In this document: positions 42,889 to 49,860 of the stretch, piece after piece
Position numbering within the stretch: the first letter of the stretch is position 1
How the letters are laid out: the number at the start of each line of letters is the position of its first letter
Origin: Planctomycetia bacterium
GTDB lineage: Bacteria > Planctomycetota > Planctomycetia > Pirellulales > UBA1268
DNA: 64,000 nucleotides
NCBI GenBank assembly: GCA_014192425.1
Contig: BJHK01000008.1
Location: forward strand, 62,001-126,000
Reading direction: 5' to 3'
Made by a program: the position numbers and the translations under genes
The notes under the pieces: generated by a model
What the model saw: only the letters and a program-made list of their open reading frames with translations
Database searches by the model: none
Told to the model about the DNA's origin: nothing

Positions 42889-42910
42889 GTTCGGACCCTG
42901 TGCTGCCCAC
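42889..42910 (+). other. attR
   Basis: A near-copy of the tRNA-Val 3' end with two mismatches in the first eight bases and 14 identical bases after. Host sequence with a terminator follows at 42911. Confidence 0.85.
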
Positions 42911-42926
42911 TACCCTTCCGCGGAGA

Positions 42927-42967
42927 GCCTCGGGAATCGAGCGTTCCCGGGGCTTTCGACATTTTTT
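42927..42967 (+). terminator. Displaced original tRNA-Val terminator
   Basis: Arms GCCTCGGGAA / TTCCCCGGGC-type (42927-42936 and 42944-42953, one G-T pair), 7-nt loop, then TTTCGACATTTTTT. It lies 17 bp beyond attR, so before integration it would have ended the tRNA-Val transcript. Confidence 0.65.
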
Positions 42968-42974
42968 GGGTTTC

Positions 42975-43222
42975 GCAGGTGAGTCCTTCTGACGACCAAA
43001 AATGAGTCCTGACGCCAGATGAGGAGTCAGGAAATGAGTCCCGAACCAGCAAAGAGTCCTACCGGCTTCAGCGAAGATACTCGCGAAGCTGTTCCGGCGT
43101 GTAGGCGGGCGGTTGTTGACGGCGGTTGAAAACGGCGGCGCGGGGCGGTCGAAAATGGGGCGATGGATGGTGTCTGATCTCCCTGAGTCCGTGGGGGTGT
43201 CGCGGTTGGTCCGATCCCCTTG
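42975..43222 (-). mobile_element. Probable IS21-family end with GGACTC direct repeats
   Basis: On the minus strand, several copies of a GGACTC motif (two followed by ATTT) lie at 42980-43060, downstream of the istB remnant. Multiple terminal repeats are typical of IS21-type ends. No gene is seen here. Confidence 0.4.
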
Positions 43223-43456
43223 TCAGTCCGACCGTCGTCGTCGCCGCTTGGCGTCCTGCAGACGGTAGCTCTCGCCCTTCGTCTCCAGAATGTGGCAGCG
43301 GTGCGTGAGCCTGTCCAGCGCTGCTCCCGTGAGCCGTTCGCTGCCGAGGACTTCGGTCCAGTTCTCGAAGGGCAGGTTCGTCGTCACGATGAGGCTGTTG
43401 CGTTCGTAAGCCGTGGCGATGACGTCGAAGAGGAGCTCAGCTCCAGTCTTGCTCGA
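43223..43456 (-). pseudogene. istB: IstB (IS21 ATPase) C-terminal fragment
   Basis: The last 75 or so residues of IstB: ELLFDVIATAYERNSLIVTT, NLPFENWTEVLGSERLTGAA, LDRLTHRCHILETKGESYRL, ending RRRRRSD. The ATPase motifs upstream are missing. The homology stops near 43456, where an oppositely oriented IS256 fragment begins. Confidence 0.8.
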
Positions 43457-43715
43457 GGAGAACGTCTCAGAAGCCCTCACCGTCCTTCGGGTGCCAGCCG
43501 CCCACCGGCGGCGGCTCCGAACGACCAACGGGCTCGAGCGACTCAAACAGGAGATCAAGCGACGGACACGGGTCGCAACGCTCTTCCAGAACGAGGCCTC
43601 GCTCCTGCGACTTGCCGCTGCCGTACTCTCAGAAATCAGTGACGATTGGGAAACCGAACGTGCCTACCTGACCATGGAAGCCAGATGACCCACCTGTGAA
43701 AACCCGGATTTACAG
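43457..43715 (+). pseudogene. IS256-family transposase C-terminal fragment
   Basis: On the plus strand to the stop at 43688: RRRLRTTNGLERLKQEIKRR, TRVATLFQNEASLLRLAAAV, then LSEISDDWETERAYLT. These are the C-terminal hallmarks of IS256/Mutator transposases. The catalytic N-terminal two thirds are gone. A few AT-rich bases after the stop may be the element end. Confidence 0.8.
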
Positions 43716-43916
43716 AAGGGGTGTTGCTTTATCGGCCGGGAGAGGGCATGTGCGGTCGGCTGATGGCGAGCGCTGAACACGGTAGAGAATATGCCCGGGT
43801 TTTGGCGGAGATTGAGGGCCGGGCGTCAGTCGCGGGCTGCTGCCGCAGCCTGAGCGAGTGGCGACGAACCCATGCAGGCTTTGCAGCGGTCGTTACGACA
43901 CCGTAAAATCCATCCC

Positions 43917-44147
43917 ATGGACGCCACTTTCGCCAATCGCATCACCATTGAGCCGGGAAAACGCAGCGGGAAGCCGTGCATTCGTGGCCTTCGGATCACG
44001 GTGTCCGATGTGCTGGAATATCTCGCGTCCGGAATGACAGAAGCCGAGATTCTGGCCGACTTCCCGGAATTGACGATTGAGGACATCCGCGGCTGCTTGG
44101 CCTTCGCGGCAGAGCGGGAGCGGCGCCTTCTCGGGTCGGTCGCGTGA
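43917..44147 (+). CDS. DUF433-family antitoxin
   Basis: 76 residues. ITIEPGKRSGKPCIRGLRIT, VSDVLEYLASGMTEAEILAD and FPELTIEDIRGCLAFAA are the DUF433 signature, a VapB-like HTH antitoxin. Its stop overlaps the GTG of the next gene (GTGA). This is the usual antitoxin-first order. Confidence 0.9.
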   Translation: MDATFANRITIEPGKRSGKPCIRGLRITVSDVLEYLASGMTEAEILADFPELTIEDIRGCLAFAAERERRLLGSVA

Positions 44148-44482
44148 AGGTCCTTCTCGACCAGAACCTTTCGTTCCGGCTTGTCGAGTTGTTCCTGTCG
44201 CGTTTTTCGGGCAGTCGTCATGTGCGTGATTTCGGGCTCACGGGCGACGATGACGAGCGCATTTGGGCTCTCGCGAAAACCGAGGGATTCGTCATCGTCA
44301 CAAAAGACAATGACTTTCTGGCTCGGGCTCTGGTCCGAGGGCATCCGCCGCAAGTCATTCAGGTATGCCTTGGCAATGCGTCGACCCAGCAAATAGCCGA
44401 CCTGCTTGCGGCTCGGATGGATGACATCGATCGCTTCGTTGCAGAGAGCACAGAGTCGGTTTTCATGCTGCGGCCATTGTGA
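44144..44482 (+). CDS. DUF5615 PIN-like toxin (VapC-type)
   Basis: 112 residues from GTG 44144. KVLLDQNLSFRL carries the first acidic residue. VRDFGLTGDDDERIWALA, VIVTKDNDF and the C-terminal helical part match DUF5615 PIN-like proteins, predicted RNases paired with DUF433. Asp in LDQNLS, DDDE and KDND would form the acidic site. Confidence 0.9.
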   Translation: MKVLLDQNLSFRLVELFLSRFSGSRHVRDFGLTGDDDERIWALAKTEGFVIVTKDNDFLARALVRGHPPQVIQVCLGNASTQQIADLLAARMDDIDRFVAESTESVFMLRPL

Positions 44483-44609
44483 ACGCAATGGGTCCGATGA
44501 CAGCGTAGAACCCCGTCAAGCCTGCCCATGCCCAACAACACCCCGCAGACCGGCACGGCCCAAGCAGCCCTCGGCCAGCACCAGTTGAGATAGAAATGTC
44601 CCCGGCTCG

Positions 44610-44770
44610 TCACCGTTTCGCCACCAGCCAGTCTTTCTCGGCCCGGCGCAGCCCCTTGATGGCCGCCTCCCGCTTCAGGGCCGCCGATTTCGACCGCTGG
44701 GGATCGGAATAGGCCAGCCGCACGGGAAGCCGGCTGCGGGTGTACTTCGAGGCCTTGCCGGCAGCGTCCA
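44610..44770 (-). pseudogene. GIY-YIG nuclease C-terminal fragment
   Basis: Minus-strand frame AGKASKYTRSRLPVRLAYSD, then SAALKREAAIKGLRRAEK, ending LVAKR. This is the C-terminal half of small UPF0213-type GIY-YIG proteins. The N-terminal half with GIY/YIG is missing. It starts within a few bases of the stop codon of the neighbouring repeat protein. Confidence 0.65.
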
Positions 44771-44771
44771 G

Positions 44772-46175
44772 TCAGGGGGCGACGAGCGCGGCGGGCAGCG
44801 CGATCGTGGCGTTCGACCGGAGCGCGGTGATGGCCGCCGGCGCCGCCTTTTCCAGTGCCGTCAGAACGACCGGGCCGGAGGCCTTGGCGAGCGATTGGGC
44901 GGCCGCGTCGGAGATCTCGCGGAGGCCGGAGAGGTCGATCTTGCCCTTGTGGGTGGCGAGCGCGGCAGCCACGTCGTCGGGAATCGTGGCCAGTTTCTTG
45001 AACACGAGGTCGCCGGGCTGCGCGGCGTACTTGGCGGCGAGGGGAGCGCTCGTCAGCACCGTCAGGCCCGGCAGCGGGTTGAGATTCTCCTTGCACTCGG
45101 CAATCGCCGCGGCGACTTCGGGCGTGATCTCGTAAACGCCGTTGAGCGTGCTGTGCGGGCCGTTTCCGTAGCGGCGCAGGGCCGCGACGGCGAGCGCCGG
45201 CGACGAGAGTTTCTTCAGCCCGTTGAGGTCCACCATCCGGCACGGACCCGTCTGCATCTGCCCGGCGAGGGCCGCAGCCGTCTCGTCGCTGAGCTCGGGG
45301 CCAAAAAGGCGGATGTCGAAGATGCCCGAGCCCTTCGCCAGCGAGGCGGCGGCCGCGGGCGACAGGGTCTTCAGGCCAAACAGCCGGATGTTGGCGAACG
45401 GCCCCGCCCAGGCGGCCGCCGCCTCGTCGCTGATCGCCTCCAGGCGGTTCGCGGAGATGTGCCCGCGGCCGGCCATGATCGCGGCGGCGACGTCGGCGGG
45501 CAGTTCGGTGAGATTGATGTCGAGCATGACGCGGTCCTTGAACTTCACCCGATTGGATGGGGGGCAGAGCGCCGCGGCGATTGCCGGCGTCAGCCGAACG
45601 ACCCCGATGGACAACGACTCCTCGCGGCCGAGTCGCTCGGCGAGCGGCAGCGATGTCAGGGTCTGGAGGGATCCGAGCGTCAGCGAGCCACCGTGCTTGG
45701 CCAGGGCGGCTGCGGCCGCATCGGACAGATCGGTGACCCCGAGCTGGAGTTTTCCCGAATGCGTCGCCAACGCCTCCGCCACGTCGGGCGTGAGATCCTT
45801 GACCGCCGGCAGGGAAAGATTGTGCTTGTGGGCCGCCAGCGCCTGGGCAACGGCGGGCGTCAACTGGGCAAGTTTCGGCAGGTCGAGATCGCCGGCCCGC
45901 GTGGCGAGGGCGGCGGCAGCCTCCGGTGTGAGCGCGGCGAGCGACTCGAGACGCAGGTCCCCCTTGAAGCCGGCGAGCACGGCGGCCACGTCCGCCGATG
46001 TCAGTTCGGTGACCGCCAGACGCAGCGCCCCCTTGCGCTGCGCGAGGGCCGTGGCCTGCTCGACGGTGAGGGTCTTGGCACGCGTGGGGTCATCGCTGGC
46101 CCGGCTGCTCAGACCGTCGATGCCGACGCTCAGCAGCACCGCGAGGACAAGGGGTCGGCCGAACGATGGAGTCAT
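44772..46175 (-). CDS. Secreted solenoid-repeat protein, paralogue 2
   Basis: 467 residues from ATG 46175. A signal peptide (about 1-28) is followed by KTLTVEQATALAQRKG, the same opening as in paralogue 1 (SLTVEQAKHLI). Around 15 repeats of 23-25 residues follow, of the LxLxxLxxLTPxVAxALAxHxG type, more divergent than in paralogue 1. The tail ITALRSNATIALPAAL corresponds to KALRANPDIYLPRKF. It is divergent from paralogue 3 with a 239-bp gap. Function unknown; likely an exported binding scaffold. Confidence 0.75.
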   Translation of the reverse strand: MTPSFGRPLVLAVLLSVGIDGLSSRASDDPTRAKTLTVEQATALAQRKGALRLAVTELTSADVAAVLAGFKGDLRLESLAALTPEAAAALATRAGDLDLPKLAQLTPAVAQALAAHKHNLSLPAVKDLTPDVAEALATHSGKLQLGVTDLSDAAAAALAKHGGSLTLGSLQTLTSLPLAERLGREESLSIGVVRLTPAIAAALCPPSNRVKFKDRVMLDINLTELPADVAAAIMAGRGHISANRLEAISDEAAAAWAGPFANIRLFGLKTLSPAAAASLAKGSGIFDIRLFGPELSDETAAALAGQMQTGPCRMVDLNGLKKLSSPALAVAALRRYGNGPHSTLNGVYEITPEVAAAIAECKENLNPLPGLTVLTSAPLAAKYAAQPGDLVFKKLATIPDDVAAALATHKGKIDLSGLREISDAAAQSLAKASGPVVLTALEKAAPAAITALRSNATIALPAALVAP

Positions 46176-46414
46176 GGAGGACGCTGCCTGCGCGGGGGTT
46201 CGATCTGGAGACCGGTTTCGATCACCCTGATTAGCATACGGAGCCGCGTGATTCGCCGGCAAGAAGTGCCGACAGGGCGTTGCGGCGTGGATCCACCGGC
46301 CGTGGGCTCGGTTTCTCGCGTGCGGTCCGCCGCGGCGATGGCTACACTCCAGACCGCTCGGCCTGATCTCACCCCGGGGGCGGAATGCCGGTCTCCTGCA
46401 GGAACGAGGACGCC

Positions 46415-47584
46415 ATGAACCGCATCCAGGCATTTCGCGCCGCAGGCCCGGCAGCCGGGACGATGCTCGTGCTCATCGGCGTGTGTCTCGGCGGCAGTGT
46501 CCGCGCCGACGAGACTGCTCCGCTGCGGGAGCTGACGGTCGAGACCGCCCGCGGGCTCGTCGGAAAATCCCAGCCGCTCGATCTCGACGGCGTCACCTCC
46601 CTCGCCGCGGACGTCGCCGCGGTGCTCGCCGCACACCCCGGCACCCTCAGGCTGAATGGCCTGCGGTCGCTGCCTGACGACGTCGCTGTCGCGTTCGCCG
46701 CCCGGAACGGTGAACTCCACCTCGATGGCGTGACTGCGGTCTCGCCCGCAGCCGCAGCGGCGCTCGGTCGGCACCGCGGCCGGCTCCTGCTTCGCGGGCT
46801 GCAGACGCTCGCACCTGCCGACGAGGCGGAACTCGCCCGCCACGACGGCCCGCTCTGGATTCGCGACCTGACGACGGTCACGACGCCGCGAATCGCGCAG
46901 GACATCCTCGTGCGCACCGACGGCGCACTCGATCATGTGACCCTGCTCTCGGTCGAGGCGGCGCGGGTGTTGGCGCGTCATCAGGGGGTCGTGAGTCTCA
47001 ACGGGCTGCCGGAGGTTTCCGCTGACGTGGCGACCGTGCTCTCGGGCTATGACGGGCCGCTCCAACTCAACGGGGTCGTGTCGCTGGGCGCCATGCAGGC
47101 GGCGGCCTTCGCGCGCCACCGTGGCGTATCCCTGTGCCTCGACGGCCTGCGCCGACTCGCTCCCGACGTGGCCCGCGGGCTGGCCGGCCATGCTGGCGGC
47201 CTGTCGCTCAACGGGCTGACCACGCTGTCCCCCGAGACGGCGGCCGCGCTGGCGACGCATCGGGGCCGCTACCTTTCGCTCGACGGCCTCGCCGACGTGA
47301 CCGACGCCGTGGCGGACGTGCTCGTCGACTATCCCGGTGGACTGTCTTTCAACGGTGCGCGGCAGGTGTCGGACCGGGCGATCGCCGGCCTCGCCGGCCG
47401 GCCGCTGGGCTGGCTATCGCTCGACCGGTTGCCTACGATCTCGCTCCAGGCCGCGCAGGCGGTGGGCCGCAGTGGCCGGGAGATCCGCCTCCGGGGGCTC
47501 GGTCCACTGCCCGCCGAGACGGTGGCCGCTCTACGGGCGAATCCCGCGGTTCGCATCGGTTCGGGCCAGGGGCAGGACCGCTGA
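46415..47584 (+). CDS. Secreted solenoid-repeat protein, paralogue 3
   Basis: 389 residues from ATG 46415 with GAGGA upstream. Signal peptide about 1-32 (ending VRADE), then RELTVETARGLVGKSQPL and about 14 repeats such as LSLNGLTTLSPETAAALATH, closing VAALRANPAVRIGS. The shared LTVExA start and LRxNP end show one family with the two genes nearby. GC is high here, unlike paralogue 1. Confidence 0.75.
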   Translation: MNRIQAFRAAGPAAGTMLVLIGVCLGGSVRADETAPLRELTVETARGLVGKSQPLDLDGVTSLAADVAAVLAAHPGTLRLNGLRSLPDDVAVAFAARNGELHLDGVTAVSPAAAAALGRHRGRLLLRGLQTLAPADEAELARHDGPLWIRDLTTVTTPRIAQDILVRTDGALDHVTLLSVEAARVLARHQGVVSLNGLPEVSADVATVLSGYDGPLQLNGVVSLGAMQAAAFARHRGVSLCLDGLRRLAPDVARGLAGHAGGLSLNGLTTLSPETAAALATHRGRYLSLDGLADVTDAVADVLVDYPGGLSFNGARQVSDRAIAGLAGRPLGWLSLDRLPTISLQAAQAVGRSGREIRLRGLGPLPAETVAALRANPAVRIGSGQGQDR

Positions 47585-47666
47585 TTTTCCCTCCCGGCTC
47601 GGCCGGCCGGAGCCGACCGGCCGTGGTCGGGGCGCGGTCCGAGGCCCCGTCGGCCCGGGCCCGGTG

Positions 47667-47695
47667 TTGTGACGCCGGGCCGCGGATGCTACAAA
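47667..47695 (+). promoter_or_regulatory. Candidate sigma70-type promoter for the RRM gene
   Basis: TTGTGA, 17 bp, TACAAA, followed by T. This would place transcription about 125 nt before the ATG and give a long leader, as is common for cold-responsive RNA-binding protein genes. Confidence 0.45.
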
Positions 47696-47825
47696 TATGT
47701 CGGTTCGACAGACCGCGTCAGCACTCCAGTCCGTTCGGGAACTGTGGCTCTTGTGCAACCGGCGATGGTCGTTCAGTCGAGTGTGTTTTCGATCCAGTTC
47801 CCGACCCCCCGAGGTTTGATTTGCC

Positions 47826-48236
47826 ATGTCCCGGAAGATTTACGTGGGGAACCTCCCCTGGTCCACCACGTCGCAGGATCTTGAAGCGATGTTTGCCCCG
47901 CACGGTCCCGTGCGCAGCGCCGAAGTGATTTCCGATCGCGAGACCGGACGTTCACGCGGTTTCGGTTTCGTCGAGATGGATACGGATGAGGGTCTGCAGG
48001 CGGCGATCTCGGCCCTCAACGGGCACGAGATCAACGGTCGGCCGTTGACCGTCAACGAGGCGCGCGAGCGGACGCCCCGTTCGGGTGGCGGCGGCGGCGG
48101 CGGTGGTGGCCGTGGCTACGGCGGTGGCGGTGGCGGTGGCTACGGCGGTGGCGGTGGCGGTGGCGGCCGCGGCGGCTACGGCGGTGGCGGTGGCGGTGGC
48201 CGTGGTGGCTACGGCGGCGGTGGCGATCGTTACTGA
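47826..48236 (+). CDS. Glycine-rich RRM RNA-binding protein
   Basis: 136 residues. One RRM (1-80) with RNP2 IYVGNLPW and RNP1 RGFGFVEM. A tail of Gly with interspersed Arg and Tyr follows (RGYGG, GGRGGYGG repeats). This resembles cyanobacterial and plant cold-inducible glycine-rich proteins, probably an RNA chaperone. The tail DNA is a GGTGGC-rich repeat, so its length may vary. Confidence 0.92.
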   Translation: MSRKIYVGNLPWSTTSQDLEAMFAPHGPVRSAEVISDRETGRSRGFGFVEMDTDEGLQAAISALNGHEINGRPLTVNEARERTPRSGGGGGGGGGRGYGGGGGGGYGGGGGGGGRGGYGGGGGGGRGGYGGGGDRY

Positions 48237-48275
48237 TCGTCCCGTCCCTCCCCCTTGTTGTGCACATGACCTCGC

Positions 48276-48306
48276 GGGAGCCGGCATGGTGAGCCGGCCG
48301 GCTCCC
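48276..48306 (+). terminator. Hairpin after the RRM gene
   Basis: A perfect 10-bp stem GGGAGCCGGC / GCCGGCTCCC with an 11-nt loop lies 40 bp past the stop. No T-run follows. Confidence 0.5.
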
Positions 48307-48425
48307 CGAGGCAGTTTGAAGAGCCACTCCAGGCCAGTCGCGGAAGCACTGTCCTTCGGTTCAACCTTCGATTCATTCACGTTCCGTTCCAGTCAGACCT
48401 CCGCACGAGCAGAAACCCCACGCAG

Positions 48426-48710
48426 ATGAGCATCGCCGGTCCCAAGTCGAAGTTCGCCAAGACAGCACGCAAGAAGGCCAAGCCCCGCGCCAAGGTGAAG
48501 CGGCGCGATCCGATCTTCATCGACGGCGCCCGGCCGCGGCCGATGTACGTCGACTACAAGGACCTGGAACTCCTCGGCAAACTTGTCAACCGCCAGGCCA
48601 AGATCATCGGCCGGCGCAAGAGCGGGTGCACCGCGGCCAGCCAGCATGCCGTGACCCGCGCGATCAAGCGGGCCCGGTTCATGGCTCTCCTTCCCTACGT
48701 CGGCGAGTGA
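48426..48710 (+). CDS. rpsR: 30S ribosomal protein S18
   Basis: 94 residues. A basic extension of about 25 residues precedes the S18 core: VDYKDLELLGKLVNRQAKII, GRRKSGCTAASQHAVTRAIK, RARFMALLPYV. S18 sits on the 30S platform with S6. The usual neighbours rpsF and ssb/rplI are absent here. Confidence 0.93.
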   Translation: MSIAGPKSKFAKTARKKAKPRAKVKRRDPIFIDGARPRPMYVDYKDLELLGKLVNRQAKIIGRRKSGCTAASQHAVTRAIKRARFMALLPYVGE

Positions 48711-48755
48711 TGGCGCGGCGACCGGCCGCGTCGCTTCGGCCCCACGGAGCCCCCG

Positions 48756-49181
48756 ATGGCCGCCCTGCTCACCAGTCGCCGCGTCGAGTTCCGTGATACC
48801 GACGCGGCGGGGATCGTCCACTTCTCCGCTTTCTTCTTTTGGATGGAGTCGGTCGAGCACGAGCTCCTGCGGCGGGCGGGCCTGCACGTGATCGAACGCG
48901 CTGCCGACGGCGTCGAGGTCAGCTGGCCGCGGGTCTCCGCGGCCTGCGACTACGTGGCGGCAATCCGCTTCGGCGACGAGGTCGACGTGGCCGTGGCGGT
49001 CGAGGCGATCGGTCGCTCGAGCGTCACGTACGGGTTCACGTTTTCCCATGCCGGTGCGACCGTGGCCCGCGGTCGGGTGGTGGCGGTCCACTGCCGGATG
49101 CACCGGGGGCGAAAGCCGGAGCCGGTCGCGGTGCCCGCCGACGTGGCCGAACGGCTCCGGGCGTTCGCGGCCGAGGGCTGA
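48756..49181 (+). CDS. Acyl-CoA thioesterase, YbgC/4HBT hotdog family
   Basis: 141 residues. RRVEFRDTDAAGIVHFSAFF carries the catalytic Asp and the family signature. HCRMHRGRKPEPVAVP closes the hotdog. It hydrolyses acyl-CoA thioesters; the substrate is unknown. It lies 45 bp after rpsR, with an ABC transporter operon starting 13 bp downstream. Confidence 0.85.
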   Translation: MAALLTSRRVEFRDTDAAGIVHFSAFFFWMESVEHELLRRAGLHVIERAADGVEVSWPRVSAACDYVAAIRFGDEVDVAVAVEAIGRSSVTYGFTFSHAGATVARGRVVAVHCRMHRGRKPEPVAVPADVAERLRAFAAEG

Positions 49182-49194
49182 AAGCGGGGCGGGC

Positions 49195-49860
49195 GTGCTC
49201 GAGGTGGACCGGATCTCCAAGTCGTATCCGACGGCCGGCGGCACGGTCGCCGTGCTCGCCGACGTGTCGTTCGTGCTCGAGTCCGCCGGCCGCATGGTCA
49301 TCATGGGCCCGAGCGGCTCGGGCAAGAGCACGCTGCTGGCGATCCTCGGGGCGCTCGAGCCGCCGACGGCGGGCCGCGTCCTGCTCGACGGCATCGATCC
49401 CAACAAGGTCGACGCTCCCGCGCGGGCCAAATTTCGCAACCGGCGGATCGGCTTCGTGTTCCAGGAGCACCACCTGCTCGCCGGCTGCACCGCGCTCGAC
49501 AACGTGATCCTGCCGGCGCTCGCCGGCGGCCGGGCGCAGGCCGACGTCGTCGCCCGCGCCGAGCGGCTCCTCGATCGCGTCGGGCTCGCCAACCGGCGCG
49601 ACCACATGCCCGCCGCGCTCTCCGGCGGGGAACGGCAGCGGGTCGCGCTGGCCCGATCGCTGCTCCTCGCGCCGCGGCTCGTCCTCGCCGACGAGCCGAC
49701 GGGCCAGCTCGACGGCCGAACCGCCGCCGAAGTCACCGATCTGCTCGTGTCGCTCGTCGATGAGGCGGGGGGCATGCTGATCGTCGTCACGCACGCCGAT
49801 GCGGTGGCCGCCCGCGTCGGCGGCATCCGCCGGCTCGTCGCCGGGCGACTCGAGCCATGA
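49195..49860 (+). CDS. ABC transporter ATP-binding protein (LolD/MacB type)
   Basis: 221 residues from a GTG. Walker A GPSGSGKST, Q-loop FVFQEHHLLAG, signature LSGGERQRVALARSL, Walker B LVLADEPTGQLD, H-loop VVTHADA. The size and the LxTGQLD form place it with LolD/MacB-type exporters. Its stop overlaps the permease ATG (ATGA). Confidence 0.9.
   Translation: MLEVDRISKSYPTAGGTVAVLADVSFVLESAGRMVIMGPSGSGKSTLLAILGALEPPTAGRVLLDGIDPNKVDAPARAKFRNRRIGFVFQEHHLLAGCTALDNVILPALAGGRAQADVVARAERLLDRVGLANRRDHMPAALSGGERQRVALARSLLLAPRLVLADEPTGQLDGRTAAEVTDLLVSLVDEAGGMLIVVTHADAVAARVGGIRRLVAGRLEP

Larger units (their letters stand above)
36374..42910. mobile_element. 6.5-kb satellite-like integrative element in tRNA-Val
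   Basis: Bounded by a 22-bp near-repeat of the tRNA T-arm/acceptor (36374-36395 and 42889-42910; two mismatches, 14 bp identical at CCTGTGCTGCCCAC). Contents, all on the minus strand in transcription order: unknown gene, prohead-protease-like protein, HTH protein, LexA-like repressor, AlpA-like excisionase, DUF3987 primase, integrase. There is no terminase, capsid, tail or conjugation gene. This int-alpA-primase content resembles phage-inducible islands rather than a full prophage. Confidence 0.85.

Noticed and set aside
36374-42910. Complete prophage
   Set aside because: No terminase, portal, capsid, tail or lysis genes; only 6.5 kb between the att sites.
42468-43052. A minus-strand open frame across attR
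   Set aside because: It uses a different frame from the integrase tail, is Arg/Gly-rich and crosses the att site without family features.
43721-43906. 60-codon plus-strand ORF before the toxin-antitoxin pair
   Set aside because: No ribosome-binding site, no domain, and overlaps the likely promoter region of the antitoxin.
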